Assembly: GCF_002216065.1 (NCBI RefSeq)
Contig: NZ_CP022282.1
Location: 3,348,001-3,412,000, forward strand
DNA: 64,000 nt
Direction: 5' to 3'
From: Chryseobacterium sp. T16E-39
Lineage (GTDB): Bacteria; Bacteroidota; Bacteroidia; Flavobacteriales; Weeksellaceae
Translations under genes and position numbers: made by a program
Notes under the pieces: model-generated
What the model was told of the DNA's origin: nothing
The model's input: the letters and a program-made list of their open reading frames with translations, nothing else
Databases searched by the model: none
In this document: positions 55,622 through 63,323 of the stretch, one piece after another
How positions within the stretch are numbered: the first letter of the stretch is position 1
Layout of the letters: the number at the start of each line of letters is the position of its first letter

Positions 55622-55691
55622 TAAATTCCTGCAATGAATCCCATTTGAGCTTTTTCAAAATTTACCTACCTTTAAAAAAAATAAATTTTAA

Positions 55692-57536
55692 ATGAAAAAG
55701 TCGATTGCAATCATTTTTGCGTTTATCATTTCACAATTTCATGCGCAGCAGAATCCTTATTATCAACAGGCTGCGAAGTACAAGATGGATATTGATGTTA
55801 ATGCAGAAAAATTTACTTACCAGGGAAACCAAACATTACAGTACACCAATAACTCGCCAGATGAGCTGAATGTGGTGTATTTTCATTTGTATTGGAATGC
55901 TTTTAAACCCAACTCAATGATGGATCAAAGGGTAGCAAGCCAGGGTAAAAATGGTGATTCAAGATTGCAAAAGGACGGAATTTCAAGATTGGCTTCAATT
56001 CCTAAAGATCAGGAAGGAGCACAAAATATACACTGGATCAGGCAGAATGGAAAAGATCTGAAGTTTGAGATTCAGGAAACGATTATGAAGGTTTATTTAA
56101 ATGAGCCGATTAAACCGAATTCAACAACATCCTTTACCATGGAATGGGATGCGGTAATTCCACAGCAAATACGAAGAAGTGGAAGAAATAACAAGGAAGG
56201 AGTGGATATGACCATGACTCAATGGTATCCGAAAATTTCTGAATATGATTACGACGGATGGGCAACTTTCGATTATATAGGAAGAGAATTTCACGCGCCG
56301 TTCTCAGACTTTGATGTTACCCTTAAAATAGATAAAGATTATGTAGTGGGTGCCGGAGGGATTCTGGAAAATCCGAACGAAGTTAAAGGTTATGTAGCTA
56401 ATGCTGGTATTAAGGCTGATAAAAATAAAAAGGCTATCTGGAAATGGACGGCTAAAAATATTCTTGATTTTGCATGGAGTGCAGACAGAGATTATGTGGT
56501 GAAAGGATTCGATGTTCCTGATGGACCAAAAGTATATCTTGTTTATCAAAAAAATGATAAAACGAAAGTTTGGGAAGAGGCTCAGCCTTATGTAACCAAG
56601 TATTTCCAGATTATGAATTCTCATTTTGGAAAATATGCTTATCCTACCTACGCTTTTATCCAAGGTGGCGATGGCGGAATGGAGTATGGAATGTGTACGA
56701 TGATTTTGGGAGAGTCAAAAGACATGGAAGACCTGATGGGGCTGATGGCTCATGAAGGATCACATTCATGGTATCAGCAAATGCTGGCTACCAATGAATC
56801 TGTACGCCCCTGGATGGATGAAGGATTTACCAGTTATGCAGAAGGTTACGTAATGAACCAGTTATTCCCACCTAAGGATAAACTTCCTAATCCTTTTGTT
56901 GATAGACTTGATGCGTATAGGAGTTTTGTGAAAAAAGGAATAGAAGAACCTGCGGTATGGTTAGGAGATCATCACGATAATGGGACATCTTACACCTATG
57001 CTTCTTATATAAAAGGGGAATTGTTTCTGGTAGAATTAGGATATATCGTTGGAGAGGAAAATCTATCGGAAATTCTGAAGCAGTATTTTAATACCTGGAA
57101 TTTAAAACATCCAACAGATAGAGATTTTCTGCATATCGCACAAAAGGTTTCCGGAATGGATCTGAAATGGTTTCATCACTATTGGATCAATACGACAAAA
57201 ACAATCGATTACGGAATCAAGGATGTGAAATATGACGCCAAGTCTACTACGATTACTTTAATCAATAACGGACAGGTTCCGATGCCTATTGATTTCAGTG
57301 TGTTGACTAAAGATAAAAAGATCATCACTTATCAGATTCCTACCAATCTTACCCATACATGGAAACAAAAAGACGTATATGGAGATTTCAAAACAATGAA
57401 TTATTGGCCCTGGACACAAAAAGAATATACTTTGACGATTCCATACACTCAATCACAATTGCAGGTTTTGGGAATTGACTTTAGCCAGAGGTTAGCTGAT
57501 GTGAATATAGAAAATAACTTTGTTGAAGTTAAATAA
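55692..57536 (+). CDS. M1-family metallopeptidase (aminopeptidase N-like), secreted
   Basis: 614 residues with a signal peptide (about 1-19, FHAQ). The zinc site is HEGSH at 354-358 with the third ligand E377 in WMDEGFTSYAEG; the general base is E355. The GGMEYGM exopeptidase signature (GGDGGMEYG, about 331-339) is present, just upstream. N-terminal beta domain about 25-230. It cleaves N-terminal residues from peptides in the periplasm or outside the cell. It is monocistronic, with a bidirectional terminator downstream. Confidence 0.95.
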   Translation: MKKSIAIIFAFIISQFHAQQNPYYQQAAKYKMDIDVNAEKFTYQGNQTLQYTNNSPDELNVVYFHLYWNAFKPNSMMDQRVASQGKNGDSRLQKDGISRLASIPKDQEGAQNIHWIRQNGKDLKFEIQETIMKVYLNEPIKPNSTTSFTMEWDAVIPQQIRRSGRNNKEGVDMTMTQWYPKISEYDYDGWATFDYIGREFHAPFSDFDVTLKIDKDYVVGAGGILENPNEVKGYVANAGIKADKNKKAIWKWTAKNILDFAWSADRDYVVKGFDVPDGPKVYLVYQKNDKTKVWEEAQPYVTKYFQIMNSHFGKYAYPTYAFIQGGDGGMEYGMCTMILGESKDMEDLMGLMAHEGSHSWYQQMLATNESVRPWMDEGFTSYAEGYVMNQLFPPKDKLPNPFVDRLDAYRSFVKKGIEEPAVWLGDHHDNGTSYTYASYIKGELFLVELGYIVGEENLSEILKQYFNTWNLKHPTDRDFLHIAQKVSGMDLKWFHHYWINTTKTIDYGIKDVKYDAKSTTITLINNGQVPMPIDFSVLTKDKKIITYQIPTNLTHTWKQKDVYGDFKTMNYWPWTQKEYTLTIPYTQSQLQVLGIDFSQRLADVNIENNFVEVK

Positions 57537-57570
57537 AAAAAAGGGAGTATTGAAAAATACTCCCTTTTTT
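57537..57570. terminator. Bidirectional terminator abutting a peptide gene
   Basis: A perfect 15-bp stem (AAAAAAGGGAGTATT and its complement) with GAAA loop; its right arm touches the stop codon of the minus-strand peptide gene at 57571. Confidence 0.85.
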
Positions 57571-57753
57571 TTATAAACCTCCGTGAGGAGCGCACGCAAC
57601 AGGAATGAGGCAGTTGGGAGTGTTACAAGGATTAGCCGGGCATCTGGTGCCTGGGCATATTGCTGGAACACTGCTTCCAGGTACAGGACAGTTTACATTT
57701 CCTCCTAGTACTGATCTTAATCCGGCTCTTGACATTTTCTTGAAATTTTTCAT
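57571..57753 (-). CDS. GG-leader bacteriocin-like peptide, six-cysteine core (copy 1)
   Basis: 60 residues from the ATG at 57753 (MKNFKKMSRAGLRSVLGG); a longer in-frame reading to 57819 includes the TAGATTTG box (57781-57788) and is rejected. The leader ends in Gly-Gly at 17-18. The about 42-residue core is Pro/Cys-rich with six cysteines and the block CPGTRCPANPC. It shares the leader and the CPGTxCPxxPC block with the next peptide gene, so the two arose by duplication. No transporter or modification enzyme is nearby. Proposed as a secreted, possibly disulfide-bonded or modified peptide; unproven. Confidence 0.8.
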   Translation of the reverse strand: MKNFKKMSRAGLRSVLGGNVNCPVPGSSVPAICPGTRCPANPCNTPNCLIPVACAPHGGL

Positions 57754-57780
57754 AATATTGTTTAGATTAGTTTGATATCT

Positions 57781-57788
57781 CAAATCTA
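57781..57788 (-). promoter_or_regulatory. Candidate -7 element of peptide gene copy 1
   Basis: TAGATTTG on the minus strand, 27 nt upstream of the ATG at 57753. Confidence 0.4.
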
Positions 57789-57940
57789 GTCTAAAAGGGA
57801 TCTTGTATAACAGGACCAATTGATAAGCGTTTTGATAATCTTCATAAGTGTCGCTTAATTACTGTTATCCGTGATTATAGATATAAAAATTAAACCGAAT
57901 AATCTGCCTTATCCATTTTTAATGATTAGAACAGAAAGCA

Positions 57941-57979
57941 AAATAAGGGGGAAGAATTGAAAATTCTTCCCCCTTATTT
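57941..57979 (-). terminator. Very strong terminator of peptide gene copy 2
   Basis: A perfect 18-bp stem (AAATAAGGGGGAAGAATT and its complement) with a GAA loop. It lies 15 nt beyond the stop of the minus-strand peptide gene at 57995 and separates it from copy 1. Confidence 0.85.
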
Positions 57980-57994
57980 TTTTTAAATGCCTGC

Positions 57995-58183
57995 TTATCC
58001 TATCTCAGGAGTCCCACAATCTTCTGAAGATCTTATACAGAATGGTCTTGCCTTACAAGGGTCTGGTGGGCATACTGTTCCGGGACATAGGGCTGGAGTT
58101 CCACTTGGCATGGGGCAGGATACATATGTTCCGCCGTTGATAGATCTTAAGCCGTTTCTTGAAAGTTTTTTCAAATTTTTCAT
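57995..58183 (-). CDS. GG-leader bacteriocin-like peptide, six-cysteine core (copy 2)
   Basis: 62 residues: leader MKNLKKLSRNGLRSINGG with Gly-Gly at 17-18, then a core of about 44 residues with six cysteines (SC, LC, VC, PC, FC, DC) and the block CPGTVCPPDPC. Leader and block match the neighbouring copy 1; the C-terminal part differs. It has its own terminator, so the two copies are separate units. Upstream I see no clear TAnnTTTG box. Function unknown; the same caveats apply as for copy 1. Confidence 0.8.
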   Translation of the reverse strand: MKNLKKLSRNGLRSINGGTYVSCPMPSGTPALCPGTVCPPDPCKARPFCIRSSEDCGTPEIG

Positions 58184-58417
58184 AGTATATATTTGTAAAT
58201 TAGGTTAGTGGTCTTAAATATAATAAATTTTAAAGGAGAGATAAATGATGAATAGATAGCTGTATTGTATTTTTTAATAAGTGTAGCCATGGCACTGTTA
58301 AATGAGAAGCACCCCGGAATCTACTTTCAAAAAATTAATATCATGTTTCATTCAGCTTTTTGATCATAAAGCTTTATTTTTACAATTATTTTCAACCCAT
58401 TTAGTTTAAAAAAATAA

Positions 58418-59176
58418 ATGAATTCTATCGTTATAAATGTAGGAAACAGTAATATCCGATTTGGTCTTTTTGATGATGATAATTGTGATATTTCATGGGT
58501 AATCAATACCAAACCTTACAGGACGGCTGATGAACTTTATGTTCAGATGCTGATGTTGTACCAAACGTATAAAATTGATCCAAAAGATATTGGTAAAGTA
58601 ATTATTGGTTCCGTAGTTCCGCAGCTTACCAAAGTAGTAAGCTCTGCCATAAAAAAGATACATGCTGTAGCTCCTGTTATTGTTGATAGAAGTACCCCAT
58701 CAGGAGTTCAGGCGAAGTCTAAACAGATGGGAACGGATATTTATGCTAATCTTGTAGCAGCACATGTAATGTATCCCGATCGGAAAAAAATTATTATAGA
58801 TTTTGGAACAGCGCTTACTGCCAGCTGTGTAACAGAGACAGGTGAAACTCTGGGGGTAATTATTGCACCGGGGATTGTAACTTCACTAAATTCTCTGATC
58901 AGCCAAACCGCTCAGCTCCCTGAAATCGAATTGAAAAAACCAAAATCAGTTTTGGGTCTTGATACAGTAACATGCATGCAGAGTGGGATGGTATATGGGT
59001 TTTTAGGAATGGTGGAAGGATTTATAGACCGTATTAATGAGGAGGTGAATGATGACTGTTTTGTGATTGCAACAGGAGGTGTTTCTCATGTGTATAAACC
59101 TCTAACCACCAAAATACATATTACAGACAGGCTCCATACTTTGAAAGGACTGTATTTTTTAGGCAAAGATAAATAA
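58418..59176 (+). CDS. coaX: Type III pantothenate kinase
   Basis: 252 residues. It phosphorylates pantothenate in the first step of coenzyme A synthesis. ASKHA-fold motifs: phosphate 1 IVINVGNSNIRFGLF (about 4-18), the GSVVPQLTK segment (about 67-75), the catalytic Asp region IIIDFGTALTASCV (about 126-139) and FVIATGGVSHVY near 215-226. The 234-nt gap upstream (58184-58417) holds no gene or clear promoter that I can identify. Confidence 0.96.
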   Translation: MNSIVINVGNSNIRFGLFDDDNCDISWVINTKPYRTADELYVQMLMLYQTYKIDPKDIGKVIIGSVVPQLTKVVSSAIKKIHAVAPVIVDRSTPSGVQAKSKQMGTDIYANLVAAHVMYPDRKKIIIDFGTALTASCVTETGETLGVIIAPGIVTSLNSLISQTAQLPEIELKKPKSVLGLDTVTCMQSGMVYGFLGMVEGFIDRINEEVNDDCFVIATGGVSHVYKPLTTKIHITDRLHTLKGLYFLGKDK

Positions 59177-59178
59177 TC

Positions 59179-59709
59179 ATGAAAAAATTTCCGGTTATAC
59201 AAACAGAAAGACTTATTCTTTCCCAACTGGAAGAGAATGATATTCCTGATGTGGTTGAGTATCTTCAGGATCAAGTTTTTTCTGAGCTCACGACTAATAT
59301 TCCTTATCCTTACACCGAAAAAGATGCTGAATTTTGGCTGAGAATTTCACAGGAAGCTTTTGAGAATCAATCAGGATATACTTTTGCTATCCGTGATAAA
59401 GAACATCAGATTATTGGGGCTATCGGGATTCATGACAGAGGTGACGATAAAGCTGAATTAGGGTATTGGCTTGCTGTGCCCTTCTGGAATAAAGGCTATG
59501 TAACAGAAGCTGCTTCTGCTGTTGTGGAATTTGGATTTAAAGAATTAGGATATAACAAAATATTTGCGACTCACTTTTTTCATAACCCATCCTCAGGCAG
59601 GATCATGCAAAAAATCGGAATGGAGCAGGAGGCTGTATTAAAGCAGCATCTCAAGAAAGATGGGAAATACTTTGATATTCCGATGTACTCTATTTTTAAA
59701 AAAAAGTAA
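59179..59709 (+). CDS. GNAT-family N-acetyltransferase (RimJ/RimL-like)
   Basis: 176 residues. The start is 2 nt past the coaX stop, so the two are cotranscribed. The N-terminus IQTERLILSQLEENDIPDVV (about 7-26) and the acetyl-CoA loop segment ELGYWLAVPFWNKGYVTEAA (about 93-112) are typical of the Acetyltransf_3 (RimJ/RimL/YdaF) group that acetylates protein N-termini or small amines. The acceptor is unknown. Confidence 0.9.
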   Translation: MKKFPVIQTERLILSQLEENDIPDVVEYLQDQVFSELTTNIPYPYTEKDAEFWLRISQEAFENQSGYTFAIRDKEHQIIGAIGIHDRGDDKAELGYWLAVPFWNKGYVTEAASAVVEFGFKELGYNKIFATHFFHNPSSGRIMQKIGMEQEAVLKQHLKKDGKYFDIPMYSIFKKK

Positions 59710-59766
59710 CTTTTTTTTCTTTATATTAGGAATGACTTTCTTTTTTGAATCTCATAAACTAATTTC

Positions 59767-60723
59767 ATGAAAAAAATAACGAACTGTCTTTTCTTACTAT
59801 TTACTTTAGTTTTCAATGCACAAACAAAAGTTGCCGGGACTTATCATGTCAATTCAGGGAACCCTGATGATGGCGGATACAACTGGATGCTTTTGGAGAA
59901 TCATAATTTTGCCATGGTTACTTTCGGACAGATCATTGCCGGGACGTGGAGTATAGATAAGGATAATCTGATTTCTTTTGTGCCCTCAACCCCAAAATAT
60001 CCTTTTGATGTATATGGAAGATATGATGCTGGCCAGAAAGGAACCAAAATTATGTTTGATAACTTTGACAGGAGTTCCAAAACGTATATGGGAAGTACAG
60101 GGCGGGGGGTACAGCCTGTATTAAATGAGGATGCCAACTGTTTTTCCTATCCGATGGTTAAGGAGTTTAATAATGATTTTAATGATATTGTCTTGTCAGT
60201 CAGGTTGTTTGATCAGCTAAAAGATACTTTTTATGTTGCAGAAAATAAAAAATACAATAATTTTATTATTATGTATTATGCCTCTACGGCAAGGCAACGG
60301 CCATTTACCGCACGCTTGAAAGGAGACCGCCTATATTTCAGAAATGATGACACTCCATCCTCTCCCAGAAAAGATCTACAGCCGGAAGAATTAAAAGAAA
60401 TGAGCAAATTTGTTGCTAATGGATTATCCGGTTTTTCCAAAGAATCTATTATAAGCAACAAGGCGTATAATATTGAGGCCTACGGACCTGGTGAAAGGTC
60501 GATAGAGGAAGACTTTGATGAAGAATCCTATCTTACATACAATTATAATTTTGATAGTTCAAAGGAGATTTATACCGCAAAATATCCGCGAGGGGCTTCG
60601 GAAGATGATGCATACCATGATCTGGATACAATGTATAAGTACAATCGGATTGAACTTAAACCTAATCAAAATTCATATAAAAAAGTAGAAAAGAGCATCT
60701 TTACCATTACCTGTAAGGAATAG
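59767..60723 (+). CDS. Secreted protein of unknown function
   Basis: 318 residues with a signal peptide (about 1-18, FNAQ). No family is recognised. The first about 110 residues look like a small beta-rich domain (VAGTYHVNSGNPDDGGYNWM, GTWSIDKDNLISF), resembling the lipocalin-like or DUF-type domains that describe 'how a property is displayed with time', but this is a weak impression. The C-terminal half (about 130-318) is mixed, with an acidic SIEEDFDEESY stretch. There is no sorting domain. It follows the acetyltransferase gene by 57 nt in the same direction. Confidence 0.6.
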   Translation: MKKITNCLFLLFTLVFNAQTKVAGTYHVNSGNPDDGGYNWMLLENHNFAMVTFGQIIAGTWSIDKDNLISFVPSTPKYPFDVYGRYDAGQKGTKIMFDNFDRSSKTYMGSTGRGVQPVLNEDANCFSYPMVKEFNNDFNDIVLSVRLFDQLKDTFYVAENKKYNNFIIMYYASTARQRPFTARLKGDRLYFRNDDTPSSPRKDLQPEELKEMSKFVANGLSGFSKESIISNKAYNIEAYGPGERSIEEDFDEESYLTYNYNFDSSKEIYTAKYPRGASEDDAYHDLDTMYKYNRIELKPNQNSYKKVEKSIFTITCKE

Positions 60724-60725
60724 TA

Positions 60726-61169
60726 TTACCTTTTTGATCTAAAGAATTCCTTAACAATCGATGAGCATTCATTTTCCATGACTCCTGTTACTATTTCGGT
60801 TTTTGGATGAAGGCTGAGGTGTTTATTGATAAATCCTCTTTGCTCATCCCTTGCTCCAATGACTACTTTTGAGATTTGTGACCATGAAAGAGCTCCGGAG
60901 CACATTACACATGGTTCCAACGTAACATATAATGTACAATTGATCAGGTATTTGCCACCAAGAAAGTTGGCGGCAGAAGTAATAGCCTGCATTTCTGCGT
61001 GGGCGGTCACATCATTTAGGGTTTCTGTGAGATTATGAGCTCTTGCTATAACACGGTTGTTGGAAACCACCACGCAGCCTATGGGAACCTCATCTTTTTC
61101 AAGGGCTAATTCGGCTTCCTGGAAAGCCATCTTCATGAAATATTCGTCAGTAAACATTATATTATTCAA
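60726..61169 (-). CDS. tadA: tRNA-specific adenosine deaminase-type nucleoside deaminase
   Basis: 147 residues. Zinc-binding deaminase with HAE at H57/E59 and PCVMC with C87/C90; the downstream RRGFINKH-like segment and the TadA-typical VIGARDEQRGFINKH stretch are present. TadA converts A34 to inosine in tRNA-Arg. The start at 61169 overlaps the stop of the upstream broken gene (61162) by 8 nt; an internal ATG at 61157 would avoid the overlap and is equally likely. Confidence 0.92.
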   Translation of the reverse strand: MNNIMFTDEYFMKMAFQEAELALEKDEVPIGCVVVSNNRVIARAHNLTETLNDVTAHAEMQAITSAANFLGGKYLINCTLYVTLEPCVMCSGALSWSQISKVVIGARDEQRGFINKHLSLHPKTEIVTGVMENECSSIVKEFFRSKR

Positions 61170-61789
61170 TAGTCATAGTTAGTGGAAGCTTAAACCGATA
61201 CCTTACAGGGTCTCCATTGATGATTGCAGGAGAAAATTTTTCTGAAAGAGAGTATAATGCGATTTGAGCCTGTCGGTTAAAGGTAAAATTATCTCCCTGT
61301 GCTTCTACATGGCTGATGCTTCCATCTTTTTCTACGATAAATGCAACAAGAGCTTTTACGGTTTTAAGTTCTGAATATACACCGTCTATATAAAAAGATG
61401 AGCGACCTCCTGTCGCAAAGCATTAATACCACCTGGATAATCAGCTGATTTATCTGTAATAGGAAATATTTCTGCAGCCTTTTCCGGGAAGTTTTTCTTA
61501 TTTTCTAATTGTAATCTGCTGAGGTCTTCTGTATTCTTTACTTTTAACAAGGCTCCGATCAATGCTACATTTTCAATACTATCCATTTTTTTCATGAAAA
61601 AAGAAAATCCTCTTTAATGGAAGCTTTTTTGAAATTGCCTGTTTCTGCATCGAATTTTTTCTTAAACTCAGTGTTCAGCATATTCCTATGCTGGTTATAG
61701 TAAGATTTCACCATCTTAAATTCTTCCTTCTGCTGAGAAAAGAAAAAGGAGGAAATAAAGCAGCTTAAAAAAAGAAATAACAATTTCAA
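61162..61789 (-). pseudogene. TonB-like energy-transducer protein gene broken by two frameshifts
   Basis: Three frames read in order give one product: signal peptide and N-terminus (61789-61592, MKLLFLFLSC to SIKEDFLF), the middle (61595-61386, MKKMDSIENVALIGALLK to EVAHLF) and the C-terminus (about 61393-61162, DGVYSELKTVKALVAFIVEK to LPLTMTIE). The last part has the shape of a TonB C-terminal domain (VAFIVEKDGSI, then FSPAIINGDPVRYRFKLPL). Restoring one A to the plus-strand A6 run at 61597-61602 and one to the A5 run at 61392-61396 would fuse all three frames. Both breaks are in homopolymers, so sequencing error is a real alternative to true decay. Confidence 0.8.
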
Positions 61790-61844
61790 TTTGGGGATAT
61801 TTATGTAAAAATAGTCAAAAAAACTTAATTTAAATGAAACATAT

Positions 61845-62765
61845 TCAATCCTCCAGATAGCTGTTTAAAGATTCCTTTAAATGATTGCGGATGTCATCAA
61901 CTAAAGACTTAGGTTCTAATACCTTTACCTCTTTTCCATAAGAAAGGATTTCTTGCATAAAGTCATAGGTAGGGTGGAGGAAAAACTCAAAATATATATC
62001 TTCAGGAGTTTCTTTTGTTTCTTTTTGAGATTGGTGAAGCGGGAAGCTCTTTATGTATTCTCCCTGATGTCTCGTACATTTTATAGAGATTTTCTGAGGC
62101 TTTTGTTCTGCCAGATTCATGACTCCGAAAGCATTCTTAAAGTGCTCCCTGAAGTTATAATTGTATTTTTCCCGAAACTTGGTTTTGCTTACATCCAGAT
62201 AATTGATCCGGTCCAATCCAAAAGATTTTAATACTTTATCATTGGTATCTATAGCAATTAGGTACCAGCGGTCTTTAGATTCTTTTAACGCCAAAGGATG
62301 TACTTTTCGCGAAGTCATCAATTTGTTTTTATAATTGTAGTGTTCAAATGAAACCACTCTTTTATTCCGAATGGCAAAAAATAAGTCGTAGAAATGATCT
62401 ACTCCTGTAGGTTTTCGGGATTCGAAGAAAATGTAACCTGAAAAATCGGGATGTAAGTTTAAAGCATTACTTACCTGGAAAGATTCCAGAAGTTTTTGAT
62501 TGTATTCATCCACTTCCATTGTCGGGCGGCTTTCGATATAATAACGGTTGTCGCCTTTCTTTTTATTATGAATAGAAAGGTTAAAAAGATCAGAAATCTC
62601 GCGAATATCTCTCTGCAGTGTACGAATAGAATAACTTTTAATATCCGCATCCTGAAATTCAAAAGAATTTAATAGATAGTCCTCCAGCTGGGAATAGGTA
62701 GCCGGAGCGCTTTCTAATTTTTTGATGATCAGAGCATATCGGGTAAGGTAAAAGTCTTTTTTCAT
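61845..62765 (-). CDS. WYL-domain transcriptional regulator
   Basis: 306 residues from the ATG at 62765 (MKKDFYLTRYALIIKKLE); seven upstream codons are rejected because the TATATTTG box at 62784-62791 lies there. The N-terminal winged helix (about 1-75, YSIRTLQRDIREISDLF) is followed by a WYL domain (about 115-200; VVSFEHYNYKNKLMTSRKVH and RWYLIAIDTNDKVLKSFGLD) and a WCX-like C-terminal extension (about 215-306). WYL regulators bind nucleotide or nucleic acid ligands and often control DNA-damage or phage-defence genes. An 18-bp dyad overlaps its promoter. Confidence 0.93.
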   Translation of the reverse strand: MKKDFYLTRYALIIKKLESAPATYSQLEDYLLNSFEFQDADIKSYSIRTLQRDIREISDLFNLSIHNKKKGDNRYYIESRPTMEVDEYNQKLLESFQVSNALNLHPDFSGYIFFESRKPTGVDHFYDLFFAIRNKRVVSFEHYNYKNKLMTSRKVHPLALKESKDRWYLIAIDTNDKVLKSFGLDRINYLDVSKTKFREKYNYNFREHFKNAFGVMNLAEQKPQKISIKCTRHQGEYIKSFPLHQSQKETKETPEDIYFEFFLHPTYDFMQEILSYGKEVKVLEPKSLVDDIRNHLKESLNSYLED

Positions 62766-62783
62766 GGGGTTATATTTCTGTAA

Positions 62784-62818
62784 CAAATATAGAATCTTAC
62801 TGCGACAAAACGTGTCGT
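62784..62818 (-). promoter_or_regulatory. Promoter plus dyad element of the WYL regulator
   Basis: TATATTTG on the minus strand (62791-62784) preceded, 9 nt upstream, by an 18-bp element that reads TGCGACAAAACGTGTCGT on the plus strand (62801-62818). CGACA and TGTCG form a perfect dyad with a 5-nt centre. The element would cover the -33 region, a typical repressor or autoregulatory position. Confidence 0.65.
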
Positions 62819-62867
62819 GTTTTATTTTTGTGGATAAGTTTTATAATTGATTTAATTAATAAGTCCC

Positions 62868-62938
62868 AGCTATCCAATAATTGTGAATGGGTGTTCAAAT
62901 ACATTATGGAGTTAAAATTGATTAATTATCGGATAGCT
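62868..62938. repeat. 15-bp inverted repeat between the acidic-peptide gene and the WYL gene
   Basis: AGCTATCCAATAATT (62868-62882) and AATTATCGGATAGCT (62924-62938) pair along 15 positions with one A:C pair on this strand, which is a G:U pair in the minus-strand transcript. The loop is 41 nt. It lies just beyond the acidic-protein stop and before the WYL promoter. Confidence 0.6.
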
Positions 62939-62963
62939 ATAGAACTTGATTACTAACATGTGT

Positions 62964-63137
62964 TTATAAATAGATATCCCCTTCGAGGATTTCATTATCA
63001 AAATCTTCTTTGAAGAAGAGTTCAATGTCGTCGAGATAGTTTTCATAGTCTATCTCTACATTTTCGATATCACTCCACTCAATAGTGTAGAGATCTGTAT
63101 CGAAAATTATATCTGGATTGTGATTTGGTGTTTCCAT
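62964..63137 (-). CDS. Small highly acidic protein (57 aa), unknown function
   Basis: 57 residues from the ATG at 63137 (METPNHNPDIIFDTDLY); upstream in-frame codons to a TTG at 63200 are unlikely. By my count 19 of the 57 residues are Asp or Glu and only one is Lys, with no Arg, so the protein is strongly anionic. Aromatics and Ile/Leu alternate with the acids (WSDIENVEIDYENYLDDIEL), suggesting amphipathic structure. I do not recognise a family. Promoter and operator match those of the WYL gene downstream. Confidence 0.65.
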   Translation of the reverse strand: METPNHNPDIIFDTDLYTIEWSDIENVEIDYENYLDDIELFFKEDFDNEILEGDIYL

Positions 63138-63250
63138 GTTTGGTGTTTTATGGGTTGAACATATTTCTGGCTGTCCAGCATTAATTAATGGTGAATTCAA
63201 TAGTTTTTAAAAGTTTTTAAAGATTGTCTTTTGTGTCTTGTTTTATATCT

Positions 63251-63285
63251 CAAAAGTAGGAACGAGGTGCGACAAAACTTGACGT
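63251..63285 (-). promoter_or_regulatory. Promoter plus second dyad element, upstream of the acidic protein gene
   Basis: TACTTTTG on the minus strand (63258-63251), and again 9 nt upstream an 18-bp element reading TGCGACAAAACTTGACGT (63268-63285). It matches the WYL-gene copy at 16 of 18 positions, and CGACA/TGACG retains most of the dyad. The geometry relative to the -7 box is identical in both places. Confidence 0.65.
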
Positions 63286-63323
63286 ATAAAAAAAATAACT
63301 CAAAAAAATGAGTTATTTTAGTT

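Noticed and set aside
57987..58208. Plus-strand 73-aa frame across peptide copy 2
   Set aside because: It mirrors the minus-strand peptide, which has a clear GG leader, a paralogue and a matching terminator.
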